Below, piece after piece: positions 1-8,869 of a stretch of 64,000 nucleotides of DNA; position 1 is the first letter of the stretch; each line of letters opens with the position of its first letter. The notes under the pieces are model-generated. The model searched no databases and had not been told where the DNA came from. It was given only the letters and a program-made list of their open reading frames with translations. The DNA lies in NCBI GenBank assembly GCA_025656455.1, contig JAHXHS010000003.1:1-64000 (forward strand), given 5' to 3'. A program made the translations under genes and the position numbers. The DNA comes from Candidatus Thiodiazotropha sp. (ex Epidulcina cf. delphinae) (lineage in GTDB: Bacteria > Pseudomonadota > Gammaproteobacteria > Chromatiales > Chromatiaceae).

Positions 1-137
1 ACTGAACTCGCCGTGAAAATTGTGTCTGGCTGCTCATCGTAGTGCGCCAATACACTCGTAATGACATGTCGATCCTGGCTTAAGTCCATGTGAGACAGAT
101 TTATAAAACGTTGGGTGTCCCTGTATTGTTGGGTGTC
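1..137 (-). mobile_element. Terminal part of a RAYT-type transposon copy
   Basis: Read on the minus strand, this stretch matches the left end of the transposase-bearing element at 49504-50841: the terminal GGACACCC box, the segment around 'gtcattacgagtgtattgg', then 'gagcagccagacacaa', which continues into sequence beyond the small repeat. The element therefore runs off the window to the left and may carry another transposase gene there. The terminal box GGGTGTCC occurs twice in tandem (113-120 and 130-137). Confidence 0.65.
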
Positions 138-194
138 CCTGTATTGCCTGTATTGCTCTCTATTTATTCCGGTAATAGAAAGGTGGTGTGGGGA

Positions 195-215
195 GGGCGG
201 GTTAGAGACCCGCCC
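195..215 (-). terminator. Hairpin downstream of the HEPN-like gene
   Basis: A perfect 8-bp stem (GGGCGGGT / ACCCGCCC) with a 5-nt loop lies 20 nt past the stop codon of the minus-strand gene at 236-1543. There is no clear T-run on that strand, so it may be a weak or Rho-assisted terminator or an mRNA-stabilising hairpin. I checked it as an attC site and did not find the core boxes. Confidence 0.35.
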
Positions 216-235
216 TTACCCGATTAGCAGCTGAC

Positions 236-1543
236 TCATAAAGAAAGTGGTGCACCTGCCGCAATAAGAACTTTCCTTGCTACATACTGCATCAACTCAA
301 TGTCGTAGAATAAAAGCTCTGCTTCTTTAGAGAACGGAAGAAGCAGCTCGACTTCTCCGTCTTCACTTTCACCTTTGGTGTGTACTATTTTGCACCTAAT
401 ATCATATATAAGATCTGCCACAGGTGAACGAAGATCTGCATCTCGATTATTAATTGGAAGTTTGTGATCGGTTAATCCTTTCTGTTTTGCACAAAAGAAA
501 TCAGTTCTTTCTTCCTCTTCAGTTAAGAACTCTCTTAAATTATTTGCATCGACACATGCGTTAATTGTAGCTCGTAGCTGTGAGCGCTCGTCACCAAAGC
601 CTCTCCCATGACCAGAAACCGCCGTAAGAACTTTTCCAATATCAGCGTCCCTATCAGTTCTAAACGTTGGATCTTTTAATATTGTTCTTATTCGGCGTCT
701 TGCCTCTTCCTGAGAATAAGTTGGATAATAATATTCTATTACTTGATAAAAGGCCAGAAATTGTAATAAGGGCATACCAAGTGCACTTCTTGCATACCAG
801 TAAAGTGAACTCGGCCCCTCATCAAACTCAATTTTTGGAAACTCTAATTCAATTCGCTCTGGCGGTCCCCGCCTTGGTCTATGACCAAGTCTTCTCGTAT
901 GCCGTCTATCTCGGACAAGTGTAAGAGCAAAACCATCTTGTAGATCCAGCTGAAAAAATAAAGAATCAGTAAGTTTTTTTAGTATTTCTAAACTTCTATT
1001 GTGCTGGTTGATGTTTAGCCCTGTTACTCGTATGGAAAGAGCACCGTGACGGCCAAAGGGGCCTCTAGCTAAAAGTCTAAGTGAGTTACTAGCCTCTCCC
1101 AATTCAATTTTTACATTTCTTCCCTGATATTCCTGCTCAAGTACTATCGGCTCTAAATCTTCTTCTTCACTCAACTCTCCGAATAGTCTTTTATGTAGAA
1201 AAGACCGAGGCATTCCATTTATCGCCCTGACTACAGCTTCAATAGAATTTTCTGAATAATTAGCAATAGCTACAAAATCACCTAGGAAAACATATTTCTC
1301 AAAGTCAATTTCCAGGATTTCTTTAATTGCTTCAGCACTACCAAAAGATGTCCATCGTTTTTCTCGTCCGTTAGGAATACCTACCGAAACATATGTATCA
1401 CCGTCAAAATACTCTTTTACCTCAGCTTCTAGACTGGCTGATGTACAACGCTCAAGTAAATCGCTTTGCAGCCTCTTTAGTTCTTCTGGGTTTTCCTGAT
1501 CTTCTACTTCCTCAAGATCATCAACCATCAAATCTTCTGACAT
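236..1543 (-). CDS. Hypothetical protein with a C-terminal HEPN-like motif
   Basis: The 435-residue product has an acidic N-terminus, no signal peptide and no membrane segment. Near residues 380-390 it has the sequence YDIRCKIVHTK, which contains an R-x4-H motif as in HEPN domains (ribonuclease or nucleic-acid-binding, common in abortive-infection and toxin proteins). The remainder is not recognised; a mid-region segment, LLQFLAFYQVIEYYYP, is hydrophobic/aromatic. The start ATG has an AAGGA box 6 nt upstream. The gene is visibly more AT-rich than the operon to its right and runs divergently from the integron integrase, the position expected for a first cassette, although no clear attC was found beside it. 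A defence role is inferred from the motif and context only. Confidence 0.6.
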   Translation of the reverse strand: MSEDLMVDDLEEVEDQENPEELKRLQSDLLERCTSASLEAEVKEYFDGDTYVSVGIPNGREKRWTSFGSAEAIKEILEIDFEKYVFLGDFVAIANYSENSIEAVVRAINGMPRSFLHKRLFGELSEEEDLEPIVLEQEYQGRNVKIELGEASNSLRLLARGPFGRHGALSIRVTGLNINQHNRSLEILKKLTDSLFFQLDLQDGFALTLVRDRRHTRRLGHRPRRGPPERIELEFPKIEFDEGPSSLYWYARSALGMPLLQFLAFYQVIEYYYPTYSQEEARRRIRTILKDPTFRTDRDADIGKVLTAVSGHGRGFGDERSQLRATINACVDANNLREFLTEEEERTDFFCAKQKGLTDHKLPINNRDADLRSPVADLIYDIRCKIVHTKGESEDGEVELLLPFSKEAELLFYDIELMQYVARKVLIAAGAPLSL

Positions 1544-1580
1544 TTCTATTCCTTAATTTTGACTGCTAACATTGAGTAGT

Positions 1581-1867
1581 GTGCAATTTGCCTTAAAATA
1601 CGACTATCCCTGGGATTCAGCGAGCGTGCAAATTGCCTTCTATTTCGTCATATTCCGTTGGATCAAAGGCAAGTTGCACGAATTAAATCGTGCAACTTGC
1701 CTGCTATCTACACTACGGGAAGAGAGGACTTGCCTGACCTCGGCCGCACTGTTTGTTTATTTTTACCTAATTTTCAGAATCTTACCAGTTCCATATGGAC
1801 TCCCAGGTAAATGTTCAAGTTCTCGATCAGATGTCAATTCGTGCAATTCGCCTGCTATCCTACACTG
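1581..1867. repeat. Iterated GTGCAANTTGCC motifs upstream of intI
   Basis: A 12-bp motif close to GTGCAANTTGCC occurs at 1581-1592, 1626-1637, 1690-1701 and 1841-1852 on the plus strand and inverted at 1668-1679. The inverted copy and the next direct copy form a perfect 14-bp stem with a 6-nt loop (1668-1701). The copies at about 1689-1714 and 1840-1866 extend into a longer direct repeat that includes 'CCTGCTATC'. The block lies between the integrase start and the divergent gene at 236-1543, where attI and the integrase and cassette promoters are expected. Confidence 0.6.
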
Positions 1868-1936
1868 CTTGGTGATTGACTTTCTGGAAAAATTTGAATA
1901 TCTTTGCCAGGAAAGAGAACTTATAGAGAACATACC

Positions 1937-2923
1937 ATGGACGAAAGTGTCAAAAAATCACCCTTTCTTCAAGCGGTTGTGAATCAGATCCGCGTTCGCC
2001 ATTACAGTCGTCGAACAGAGGATACATATCTCCACTGGATCAGACGTTTTATCTTTTTTCATAATAAGCGACACCCCAGTGAGATGGGCGAGAGGGAGGT
2101 CGGACAGTTTTTGTCGGATCTCGCTGTTCGTAGGAATATTGCCGCCAACACTCAGAATATCGCTCTGAATGCCTTGGTTTTCATGTACCGTCATGTTCTG
2201 GATCGTCCGTTGAATGAGATCCATGGGGTTGTGCGGGCAAAAAAGCCGCAAAGATTGCCTGTCGTGCTAACCCAAAAGGAAGTCGCCAAGGTGCTTGTCA
2301 ACTTGAAAGGACCGTATTGGTTGATTGCCTGCCTGCAATATGGCTCTGGCCTGAGGTTGATCGAGAGCGTCAGATTGCGCGTTCTAGATCTCGACTTTGA
2401 CCGTCGGGCCATCTATGTAAGAAACGGAAAAGGCGGAAAGGACCGGGTCGTAACATTGGCCGATGCGATTATCACGCCTCTTCAACGCCACCTGGAGATT
2501 GTTCGTACACTGCACGAACGAGATTTGGCCGATGGTTTTGGCGCTGTTTATCTGCCACACGCTTTGGCTAAGAAATATCCAAATGCCGAAGGCGAATGGA
2601 AATGGCAGTATGTGTTCCCCGCTTCACAGCGCAGCATTGATCCGCGTTCCGGCATTAAGCGGCGCCATCATCTTGATGAAAGCTGTATCAGGAAGGCGGT
2701 CACCGGTGCCGTACGCGAGGCGAAGCTCAACAAAAAGGCCAGTTGTCACACGCTGCGCCACTCCTTTGCCACCCATCTCCTGGAGCGGGGACAGGATATC
2801 CGAACCGTGCAGGAACAACTGGGCCACAAGGACATACGCACGACTCAGATCTATACCCATGTGATTCAGCGTGGCGGCTCCGCGGTTCGCAGCCCTTTGG
2901 GCGATATTCTTTCGTCGGGCTAG
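1937..2923 (+). CDS. intI: Integron integrase (IntI-type tyrosine recombinase)
   Basis: A site-specific tyrosine recombinase of 328 residues that would recombine attI and attC sites of gene cassettes. The N-terminal SAM-like domain has the IntI signature [20 protein letters not shown]. The catalytic domain shows the first arginine in GSGLRLIE, the [12 protein letters not shown] box, GHKDIRTTQ and the nucleophile tyrosine in IYTHV. The insertion around [16 protein letters not shown] before the HxxR box is the extra segment that separates IntI from XerC/D. I chose ATG 1937 because the product then begins like other IntI proteins; an in-frame start at 1904 would add 11 residues. No cassette array with clear attC sites lies directly beside it, but one lacking an integrase sits at 51.8-55.1 kb. 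Confidence 0.93.
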   Translation: MDESVKKSPFLQAVVNQIRVRHYSRRTEDTYLHWIRRFIFFHNKRHPSEMGEREVGQFLSDLAVRRNIAANTQNIALNALVFMYRHVLDRPLNEIHGVVRAKKPQRLPVVLTQKEVAKVLVNLKGPYWLIACLQYGSGLRLIESVRLRVLDLDFDRRAIYVRNGKGGKDRVVTLADAIITPLQRHLEIVRTLHERDLADGFGAVYLPHALAKKYPNAEGEWKWQYVFPASQRSIDPRSGIKRRHHLDESCIRKAVTGAVREAKLNKKASCHTLRHSFATHLLERGQDIRTVQEQLGHKDIRTTQIYTHVIQRGGSAVRSPLGDILSSG

Positions 2924-2975
2924 TCCCAAACCAGTGACGGCTCCTCCATTGCCGACGCTGATACTTTTAGGGGAG

Positions 2976-4070
2976 CTAAATCGACGCGCCAGCGGCCCTC
3001 AATTCAATACTGCCACCCGGCCCCTGCAACCGCATGTGGGATGCGTTGCGGATGCTAAGCAAACTGCTCCCCGTTGAACCCACAAGATTCCGCTGCAGCC
3101 AATTAACGGCTTCAAAAATCAACACTTGATGGCCCTGCGGGTCCTGTGCGCTGAGCGGGATCGGGCCATCGGCCTTTTGGCTGGAAAGGCAGGCGATCAA
3201 CAATGTGGGATGCTTGGCCTGATTGATAATCGTCTCCGTGTATCTGAGCAACATCTTTTCATGCCGGGGCGAGGCGATGGTGTCCCTGGGCGTCAGCTCG
3301 ACAATAACGACATCGAGCATCAGCTCTTGGCCGGGCAATACCGACCAGCGGTAATTGACCGGCCTTGTCTGGTTGACGGTTTCGCTGTCTGGCGCAACCG
3401 GCCAAGGTTCAAAGTTGAAGAAACCGGCTGGAATCGGTGGGGATTGAAAACCGCGATGATCCGGCCTGCCATACGCCAACGCCTGATGCGATGAATCCAC
3501 CGGCCTGTGCACGGCGCTGGGCGGCGCGCGAAAAGGAACCGGTTTACGCCCGCCGCTATGCAATACCTGGATATGTCGGCCGACTTTTTCTGCGGCGGTC
3601 CTCAGATCCCTTGTCAATGCGGCCACCGATTTTGAGTAGCGTTCCCCTTGACCGATCGGCCAGGGATCGTTGATGCGCACGAAACTCCCCTGCGGGCTGC
3701 CGTCGCCGTAGATGCCGGTGATCACCACGGAGTGCAATCCAGGGCTGGCCTCGCCCACCCATAGTGGTCCCACTTCGTAGAGGATGCGCTTGAGCGCTTC
3801 CGGCGTCAGTTCCTCATAGTCGAGTGGATAGAGGCGCCATTGTTGCGATAACGCGACGATACTGTGAGGATCCAGGCCGTTTTGGTAGGCCTGCCAATGT
3901 CCTGCTCCCTGAGCAATGGCGTCTGGCTTGCTATGTAGGCACTCCCGCCAGCCCACCAGCATGGCTGCCGCCGCCGCCCAGCAACTCATGCCTGTCTGCT
4001 GCGGCACCAAGGGCACTTCGTGCCAGATATCCATGAACCTGGCAGGTCTTTGACTCGGGATGTTGTGCAT
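2976..4070 (-). CDS. Papain-like cysteine protease, last gene of the 14-gene run
   Basis: The 364-residue protein has an N-terminal papain-like fold of the C39/C70 (AvrRpt2-like) kind. The catalytic cysteine C30 is in QQTGMSCWAAAAAM, H113 is in GLHSVVITGIYG and N134 is in VRINDPWP. There is no signal peptide, so it should act in the cytoplasm or within an assembled particle. Residues about 150-215 are a Pro-rich linker; the C-terminal part (about 215-364) is an unrecognised alpha/beta region. It follows the 964-aa gene by 56 bp and faces intI convergently. A possible role is processing of the large operon proteins, inferred from context. A later in-frame ATG (M13) is an alternative start. Confidence 0.78.
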   Translation of the reverse strand: MHNIPSQRPARFMDIWHEVPLVPQQTGMSCWAAAAAMLVGWRECLHSKPDAIAQGAGHWQAYQNGLDPHSIVALSQQWRLYPLDYEELTPEALKRILYEVGPLWVGEASPGLHSVVITGIYGDGSPQGSFVRINDPWPIGQGERYSKSVAALTRDLRTAAEKVGRHIQVLHSGGRKPVPFRAPPSAVHRPVDSSHQALAYGRPDHRGFQSPPIPAGFFNFEPWPVAPDSETVNQTRPVNYRWSVLPGQELMLDVVIVELTPRDTIASPRHEKMLLRYTETIINQAKHPTLLIACLSSQKADGPIPLSAQDPQGHQVLIFEAVNWLQRNLVGSTGSSLLSIRNASHMRLQGPGGSIELRAAGASI

Positions 4071-4126
4071 CGCTCCCGCCGTCGATCAGGCCATGCCGGC
4101 TGAACCGGTAGAGACACTCGGGCCGG

Positions 4127-7021
4127 TCATGGGGTTCCCTCGACATACTCAACCCGCACACTCGCGGTCTGGCCTGCCCCGCTCAAGCGAACGGCGGTAT
4201 CGGCCGGCACGCTGTCGGCAAACTGCTGCTTATCGTTAACATACCAATTGACCCTGGCGTCGCTGCCGGGCGCGTCGTCGATATCGGCCCAAAAGAGGCT
4301 GTCTCCGGCTGTTCGGGGAAGCAGCGCCCGGCTATCCAATCCTAGCTGATGGTCACTGGTCTCCAGCCGATCGCTCTTGCTGTTCCAGCCGTCGCTCACT
4401 GACAGCTCGAAGGCCTGAATATCCGTGGCTTCTGAGTGCTTGAAGAGCATGTTGTCGAGATTCAGCCGGTTGGTGTTTCCTGTCGGCTGCGTGAACACCC
4501 TGGAGACGGCGCTGTTGCGTATGTGAATCCTTACCTGGGTGTCGAGCCCGGCGGAGTGCCCTTTTGACCAGCTTATATGGTGAGTGGTTGGGTTGTATTC
4601 GGCCTTGACGTCCACCTCTCCGGCGATCTTCTGAAGGGTGATCAGCCGGATCTTCGGCGTTGGCGTCACCGGTCGAAACGCGCTCCCTTTAAGGGCGGAG
4701 GCGTTCGACAGCAGACGAACGGATGCCTCGGCCAGCTTTGGTTGGGTGATCGATGTCACTTCGATGGCGAAGAGCTGGGGCATGTAGCGCAGCTCTATCT
4801 TGTCCAGATCGGCCAGATCCGGGAGACTGAGGGTGATATCGCCGCTGAAGGTTTCGGAGGGAAAGTTGATGCGCCGCTCGAACAGCAGTTGCCGGTTTTT
4901 TGAGTAACCTATCGCTACCCATTGCGACGGCACGGTTGCCATGTTGTTTTGTAGAATGCGCTGCTCTCTGTTAATGAATCTATCGGTGCTCAATGCGCCG
5001 TTGAGCGCCGTGATGCCTAGGTTGACGGCATCTTCCGGGGTGGCGTCGTTTGCCGGGGAGACGAGCAGACGCAGTTGATCGTATGCCTGGTTCAGCCGGT
5101 CGGGGGTGGCTGCTATCAGGCCGTTGGAGTTGGTCGACAATCCGACCTTGTAAAAAGAGGGGCTGGACTCTACCAGGGAGACCCAAATCGCCCCAGGCAT
5201 CCCGGAAGTGCGCTCTGCCATGGCGGCTAAGCGGTCGAGAACGGCCTGGGCGGCATTGTCTGAGAGGGTATCCTCTTCGCTCAAAAAGGTGACCTCTTCA
5301 TCGGCCATGAAGGGTAGGCGAACGGGGTTGAAACTAAGGTTTGCGTGCCTGCCGAGGGCATCGATCACGGCTGTTGCGGTATCCGAACTCACTTGCATCA
5401 CCTTGGCGGCGTTGTCGGCTGTGGCGCTATCGCCGGCGGTGGTGTGTAACAGGCCGGGGCGCACCACCACGATCGGCGTGTCAATCGAAGGCGTATCGGT
5501 AACTGAAACCTCGACGGTATCAACTGAGCCGGTGGGGCTTGTCGCGTCAAGCGTCTCGTCTTCGGCGTCACCCTCAGTCACATCGGCAAGCCAATGGCTC
5601 AGATCGATGGGCTCGATATCGTAGGCGGCGTTGCGCTTGCCCGCATACAGGGAGAGATAGAGATTGCGATCGGCCTCAGTGAGCGGGTCAAGGGCGAATG
5701 CAAAGGTCGCATAGGGCTCGTCCATCGACACTGTCTCGATGGGGATCTCGACTGAACCGGTCTCCCTGTGGCTCTCGAGCTTGAAGCGCGGTTTGGTTGC
5801 CGAAACAAATTTTATCTCCAACTTTGCCAAGGCGTCGGATCCGTCGGCCATCTCGCTCTGATCGGGAAAGATGATATTTTTTTCAATAATCCCAGGCCCC
5901 CACTTATTGCTTTTCTCTCGCTTGATAATGGGTATGATTTGGGAGTCCTCCGTATTGCCGGGCAGTTTTTCCAGGGGTACTGGCCAGGCTGTCAATACGG
6001 GGTGCTTGGCGTTTATTTTTTTCCAATGCTCGTTCATTCGCGCCCTGAATTTTTGACTCATCTCCAAGTCAGCCTCGGTTTGCAGGCCCAGCCATCCAGA
6101 AGGGTGGTCGTAGTCATTGATTTTCAGGGTGTTGCCGGTTAACTTGTAGTCCGTGCCAGTCAGCGCTTCCGGCTGGGTGGCGTAGCCTGATTTGTCGCCA
6201 TCAATCACACTCTCCCAGACAAAAAACGCCTTTAGCGAGTCGCCATGCTGCGCCGGATCGAAATCGGAGTCGATATGAATGCGATGATCGGCATTGCTGA
6301 CCTTGAGCGCTATGTTCTTAATCGCGATTCCCTTGCCGCCGTCCCAGCCTGTGAAATCCCGCTTTTTAAAATAGTTCTCGACCTCTTGCATCAGTTCATC
6401 GATGGCTATCGCCGAGGCCAGCTCCCGTGAGTCCCAAAAGGTGCGCGCCAGGGATTTCAGCAGCATATAGTTGGGTTGGGTCTTTGACTGCCGGCCGATG
6501 GATAGGATGAAGTTGTTGATATCCAGTCCGGTGTAGAGCACCCGCAGCAACGCCTGAACGGGCAGGGTCGCCAAGGCGTAGAACTTGATGACATCGATGA
6601 AGGTGTTTGTGGAGTTGGTCAGATTGAAGGGTTGCATGCCGACACGGCCCGCTGCCAGCGCCAGCACCACCAACTCGCCGTAGTGGATGAAGGTGTCGTT
6701 CAGATCGATTTTACTTTTCAGTCTTTCGAACGCCTCGTCATCGTAGTCACTTTTCGAGGGCAGCAGCTCACTGACCGCGTCACGGATATAGGCCTCTTCG
6801 GTGGCGACGGGAACGAGCAGATAACGCATGCGCTCGATGCTGTTCGGGTCGTTCGCCAGCACGCCGCCGGCTTCATTGGCCAGCCGGGTCAGGAACAGAA
6901 TCGGGTAGATCAGATCATCCAGGGCCGGTTGCATATCAGGATACTGTGCCGAGACATCTGAGATCATGGTCTCTACGGTGGATATTTTCCGATAAAACGG
7001 GCTCATTTTCAGGCTGTTCAT
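4127..7021 (-). CDS. Large operon protein of 964 aa, unknown function
   Basis: I do not recognise this protein. The start ATG at 7021 has GGAGG 5 nt upstream; a TTG at 7033 overlaps that box and is less likely. Residues 1-220 are predicted helical with a hydrophobic stretch near 150-165 (IKFYALATLPVQALLRVLY). The middle is mixed and acidic, with a low-complexity Asp/Thr/Glu/Ser section near 490-530. The last 180 residues contain beta-rich segments resembling fibronectin/Ig-like repeats (for example EVDVKAEYNPTTHHISW). No signal peptide is seen. A 270-bp MITE separates it from the upstream operon gene, so its expression may depend on read-through or a local promoter. Confidence 0.75.
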   Translation of the reverse strand: MNSLKMSPFYRKISTVETMISDVSAQYPDMQPALDDLIYPILFLTRLANEAGGVLANDPNSIERMRYLLVPVATEEAYIRDAVSELLPSKSDYDDEAFERLKSKIDLNDTFIHYGELVVLALAAGRVGMQPFNLTNSTNTFIDVIKFYALATLPVQALLRVLYTGLDINNFILSIGRQSKTQPNYMLLKSLARTFWDSRELASAIAIDELMQEVENYFKKRDFTGWDGGKGIAIKNIALKVSNADHRIHIDSDFDPAQHGDSLKAFFVWESVIDGDKSGYATQPEALTGTDYKLTGNTLKINDYDHPSGWLGLQTEADLEMSQKFRARMNEHWKKINAKHPVLTAWPVPLEKLPGNTEDSQIIPIIKREKSNKWGPGIIEKNIIFPDQSEMADGSDALAKLEIKFVSATKPRFKLESHRETGSVEIPIETVSMDEPYATFAFALDPLTEADRNLYLSLYAGKRNAAYDIEPIDLSHWLADVTEGDAEDETLDATSPTGSVDTVEVSVTDTPSIDTPIVVVRPGLLHTTAGDSATADNAAKVMQVSSDTATAVIDALGRHANLSFNPVRLPFMADEEVTFLSEEDTLSDNAAQAVLDRLAAMAERTSGMPGAIWVSLVESSPSFYKVGLSTNSNGLIAATPDRLNQAYDQLRLLVSPANDATPEDAVNLGITALNGALSTDRFINREQRILQNNMATVPSQWVAIGYSKNRQLLFERRINFPSETFSGDITLSLPDLADLDKIELRYMPQLFAIEVTSITQPKLAEASVRLLSNASALKGSAFRPVTPTPKIRLITLQKIAGEVDVKAEYNPTTHHISWSKGHSAGLDTQVRIHIRNSAVSRVFTQPTGNTNRLNLDNMLFKHSEATDIQAFELSVSDGWNSKSDRLETSDHQLGLDSRALLPRTAGDSLFWADIDDAPGSDARVNWYVNDKQQFADSVPADTAVRLSGAGQTASVRVEYVEGTP

Positions 7022-7070
7022 ATTGACCTCCAAATCGCTTTATAAAGTGATCGCGTTATCCGCATTGTGT

Positions 7071-7340
7071 TAGGGCCTGTTAACACTAATTTGATAGCCA
7101 CTGCCAAGACCCTGTTTTTGTCCAGCAAGGCAGAAGGAGCGCCGTGTAGCTGAGTCTACATAAGCGACTGATAACGCCGCTGGGCGAAAACAGGGCCTTG
7201 GCCCTTCGGGTTGCGCCTGAAAAAGCGCCACTCGGCGTTACTCGTCGCTTATTTGGAACAACCAAACTACGCTCCTCGTGCCTTGATTGGCGCTTTTTCA
7301 GGCACAACAGTGGCTATCAAATTAGTGTTAACAGGCCCTA
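7071..7340. mobile_element. MITE with perfect 33-bp terminal inverted repeats
   Basis: The ends 7071-7103 and 7308-7340 are exact inverted copies starting TAGGGCCTGTTAACAC. The flanking TA/TTA context suggests a 2-3 bp target duplication as for IS630- or IS5-like elements. The interior carries a second inverted pair around 'ccaagaccctgttttt'. No open frame encodes a transposase, so it is non-autonomous. It sits between two genes of the 14-gene run, 3' of DFP-E and 50 bp before the 964-aa gene. Confidence 0.88.
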
Positions 7341-7387
7341 AGGCCCTGGCTAAGACACCTTCATACTTGACTCTCGCATTCACGAAG

Positions 7388-8869
7388 TCAGGGGGCTGCC
7401 GTCTGTCCGCTGATGGCTCCGGCCGGGTTCGATAGCCTGTGCGTCATGGCGCCCGCCGCGGGCGTAGCAGCGGCCGCGCTGGCTGCCGGCCGTTCTTCAG
7501 CGCCTCCACCGGACGCTGTACGACCGCTGGCTGCCGGCCGTTCCTCGGCGCCTCCGCCAGACGCACTGCGGCTATCGGCGGCGGGTCTCTCCGTTGTTTG
7601 CCTGTCGCTTGTCTGCTCGGCGGGCGCCGGGCGGGCCCTTGCACCGCTGCCACTATCCCCTTGATTGGCGCGTCTGCGCGCCTCTTCGGCGCGTTCTACC
7701 TGGCGATTGGCCTGGTGGGCCCGCTGGGTGGCGGCGCTGGTGTCGGGCCGGGTCGGTTGCGCCGTCGCCCGGGTTGGTGTGTTGCCAAGCAGTGACCCCA
7801 GTTCGCGCTCACGTTCAGGCACCATGGTCTGGGACTGGATTTGTTGCAATGACCGGTCACCGGCCATCCGGGAGACATCGAGGGGCAGGGTCCTGAATCG
7901 CAAGTTGACCGATGACCGCAATCCGGCCGATGCGGCGATATCCTCGCGGCTGTAGCGCTCATCCGAATGGACAAAGCCGACGTTGGCGGTCATTTTCGCG
8001 CTGGCGCCCCAGGCGCCGACGCCGAAACTGCCGCCGGCCTCGGTAATGATCCGGGAGTCCACACTGTCCAGTTGTGACTGTTCCGCGATGCTGCGGGCAT
8101 CCACCTGCAGGCGCATCGATGCCTGCAGATGTCCGTCGTCCACCACCACCCGTTGCAGCCCCATCATGATCATGGTCGACAGCAGCGACTGTCTGTCCCG
8201 CGCCAGTTTGCGCTGCACCAGGGGCAGCAGGGTGGTGGTCAGGTCTGAATCGTCGATGTTGTCGACCTCTTCGCTGCCCGCCTCCAGCGTTGCTTGCAGC
8301 ACGCTGCGCTCCGGAAGGTCGGCCTCGTCGCTCAATATGAGTTCGGCCTCGTCGTCATCCCCAAGCTCGACGCTCATTCCGGGGAAGCGGGACGCCGCCC
8401 ATTGCGCGGCCTGAGCCGGACCGATTTGCTGCGCGCCGAACTCTGCTGAGGAAGTATTCACCGCCTCCAGCAGATCGGCGAAGGATTGCAGTTGTTGGAT
8501 GTTCGAGTTCTGAATCGACTGGAAGACGCCGTTGATCAGCGAAGTGACAAAACCCGGGAAATCGATGGCGTTCTTCAGCGCCTCGACCGTGCCGGCCGCC
8601 GAACGGACCGCGCTGCGGCCATGGATATCGCTGGCCTGCTGCGCCCTGGCCAGGAGGGGGGCGGCTTGTCGCTGTTCCCGTCGAGCGGTTATCGTCCTGT
8701 CCAGCGCCTGCTCCGTGGCAATCAGCTCGGCCGCGGCCATCGATACATTGACCATCCGATTCGCCACCTGGCGGCTCAGGGCCGGGTGTTGCTTCAGCGC
8801 TGGCGTCGCCTCGATAACGGATCTGACGGCTCGCCGCACAATGGCCAGGGTTTCCGTCCGATCGGTCAC
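7388..8869 (-). CDS. DFP-family protein E (493 aa) with repeat-bearing tail
   Basis: Most diverged of five paralogs in this run. The shared core is present: AIDFPGFVTSLINGVFQSI at residues 101-119, then MIMMGLQRVVVDDGHLQA near 233-250, then the beta-rich end SSVNLRFRTLPLDVSRM near 319-335. Unlike the others it has a long disordered tail (about 350-493), rich in Ala/Arg/Glu/Gln, with two tandem copies of a block including ASGGGAEERPAAS. GTG at 8869 is the likely start: GTGA overlaps the TGA stop of the upstream gene, indicating translational coupling. A longer in-frame start at 8992 would run deep into that gene. No signal peptide and no known family; function unknown. Confidence 0.8.
   Translation of the reverse strand: MTDRTETLAIVRRAVRSVIEATPALKQHPALSRQVANRMVNVSMAAAELIATEQALDRTITARREQRQAAPLLARAQQASDIHGRSAVRSAAGTVEALKNAIDFPGFVTSLINGVFQSIQNSNIQQLQSFADLLEAVNTSSAEFGAQQIGPAQAAQWAASRFPGMSVELGDDDEAELILSDEADLPERSVLQATLEAGSEEVDNIDDSDLTTTLLPLVQRKLARDRQSLLSTMIMMGLQRVVVDDGHLQASMRLQVDARSIAEQSQLDSVDSRIITEAGGSFGVGAWGASAKMTANVGFVHSDERYSREDIAASAGLRSSVNLRFRTLPLDVSRMAGDRSLQQIQSQTMVPERERELGSLLGNTPTRATAQPTRPDTSAATQRAHQANRQVERAEEARRRANQGDSGSGARARPAPAEQTSDRQTTERPAADSRSASGGGAEERPAASGRTASGGGAEERPAASAAAATPAAGAMTHRLSNPAGAISGQTAAP

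Noticed and set aside
180-235. attC site next to the HEPN-like gene
   Set aside because: A hairpin is present, but no RYYYAAC or GTTRRRY boxes pair across it.
1572-1982. 136-codon plus-strand frame before intI
   Set aside because: It covers the iterated 12-bp motifs and overlaps the intI start in another frame; the product is unlike any protein and has no ribosome-binding site.
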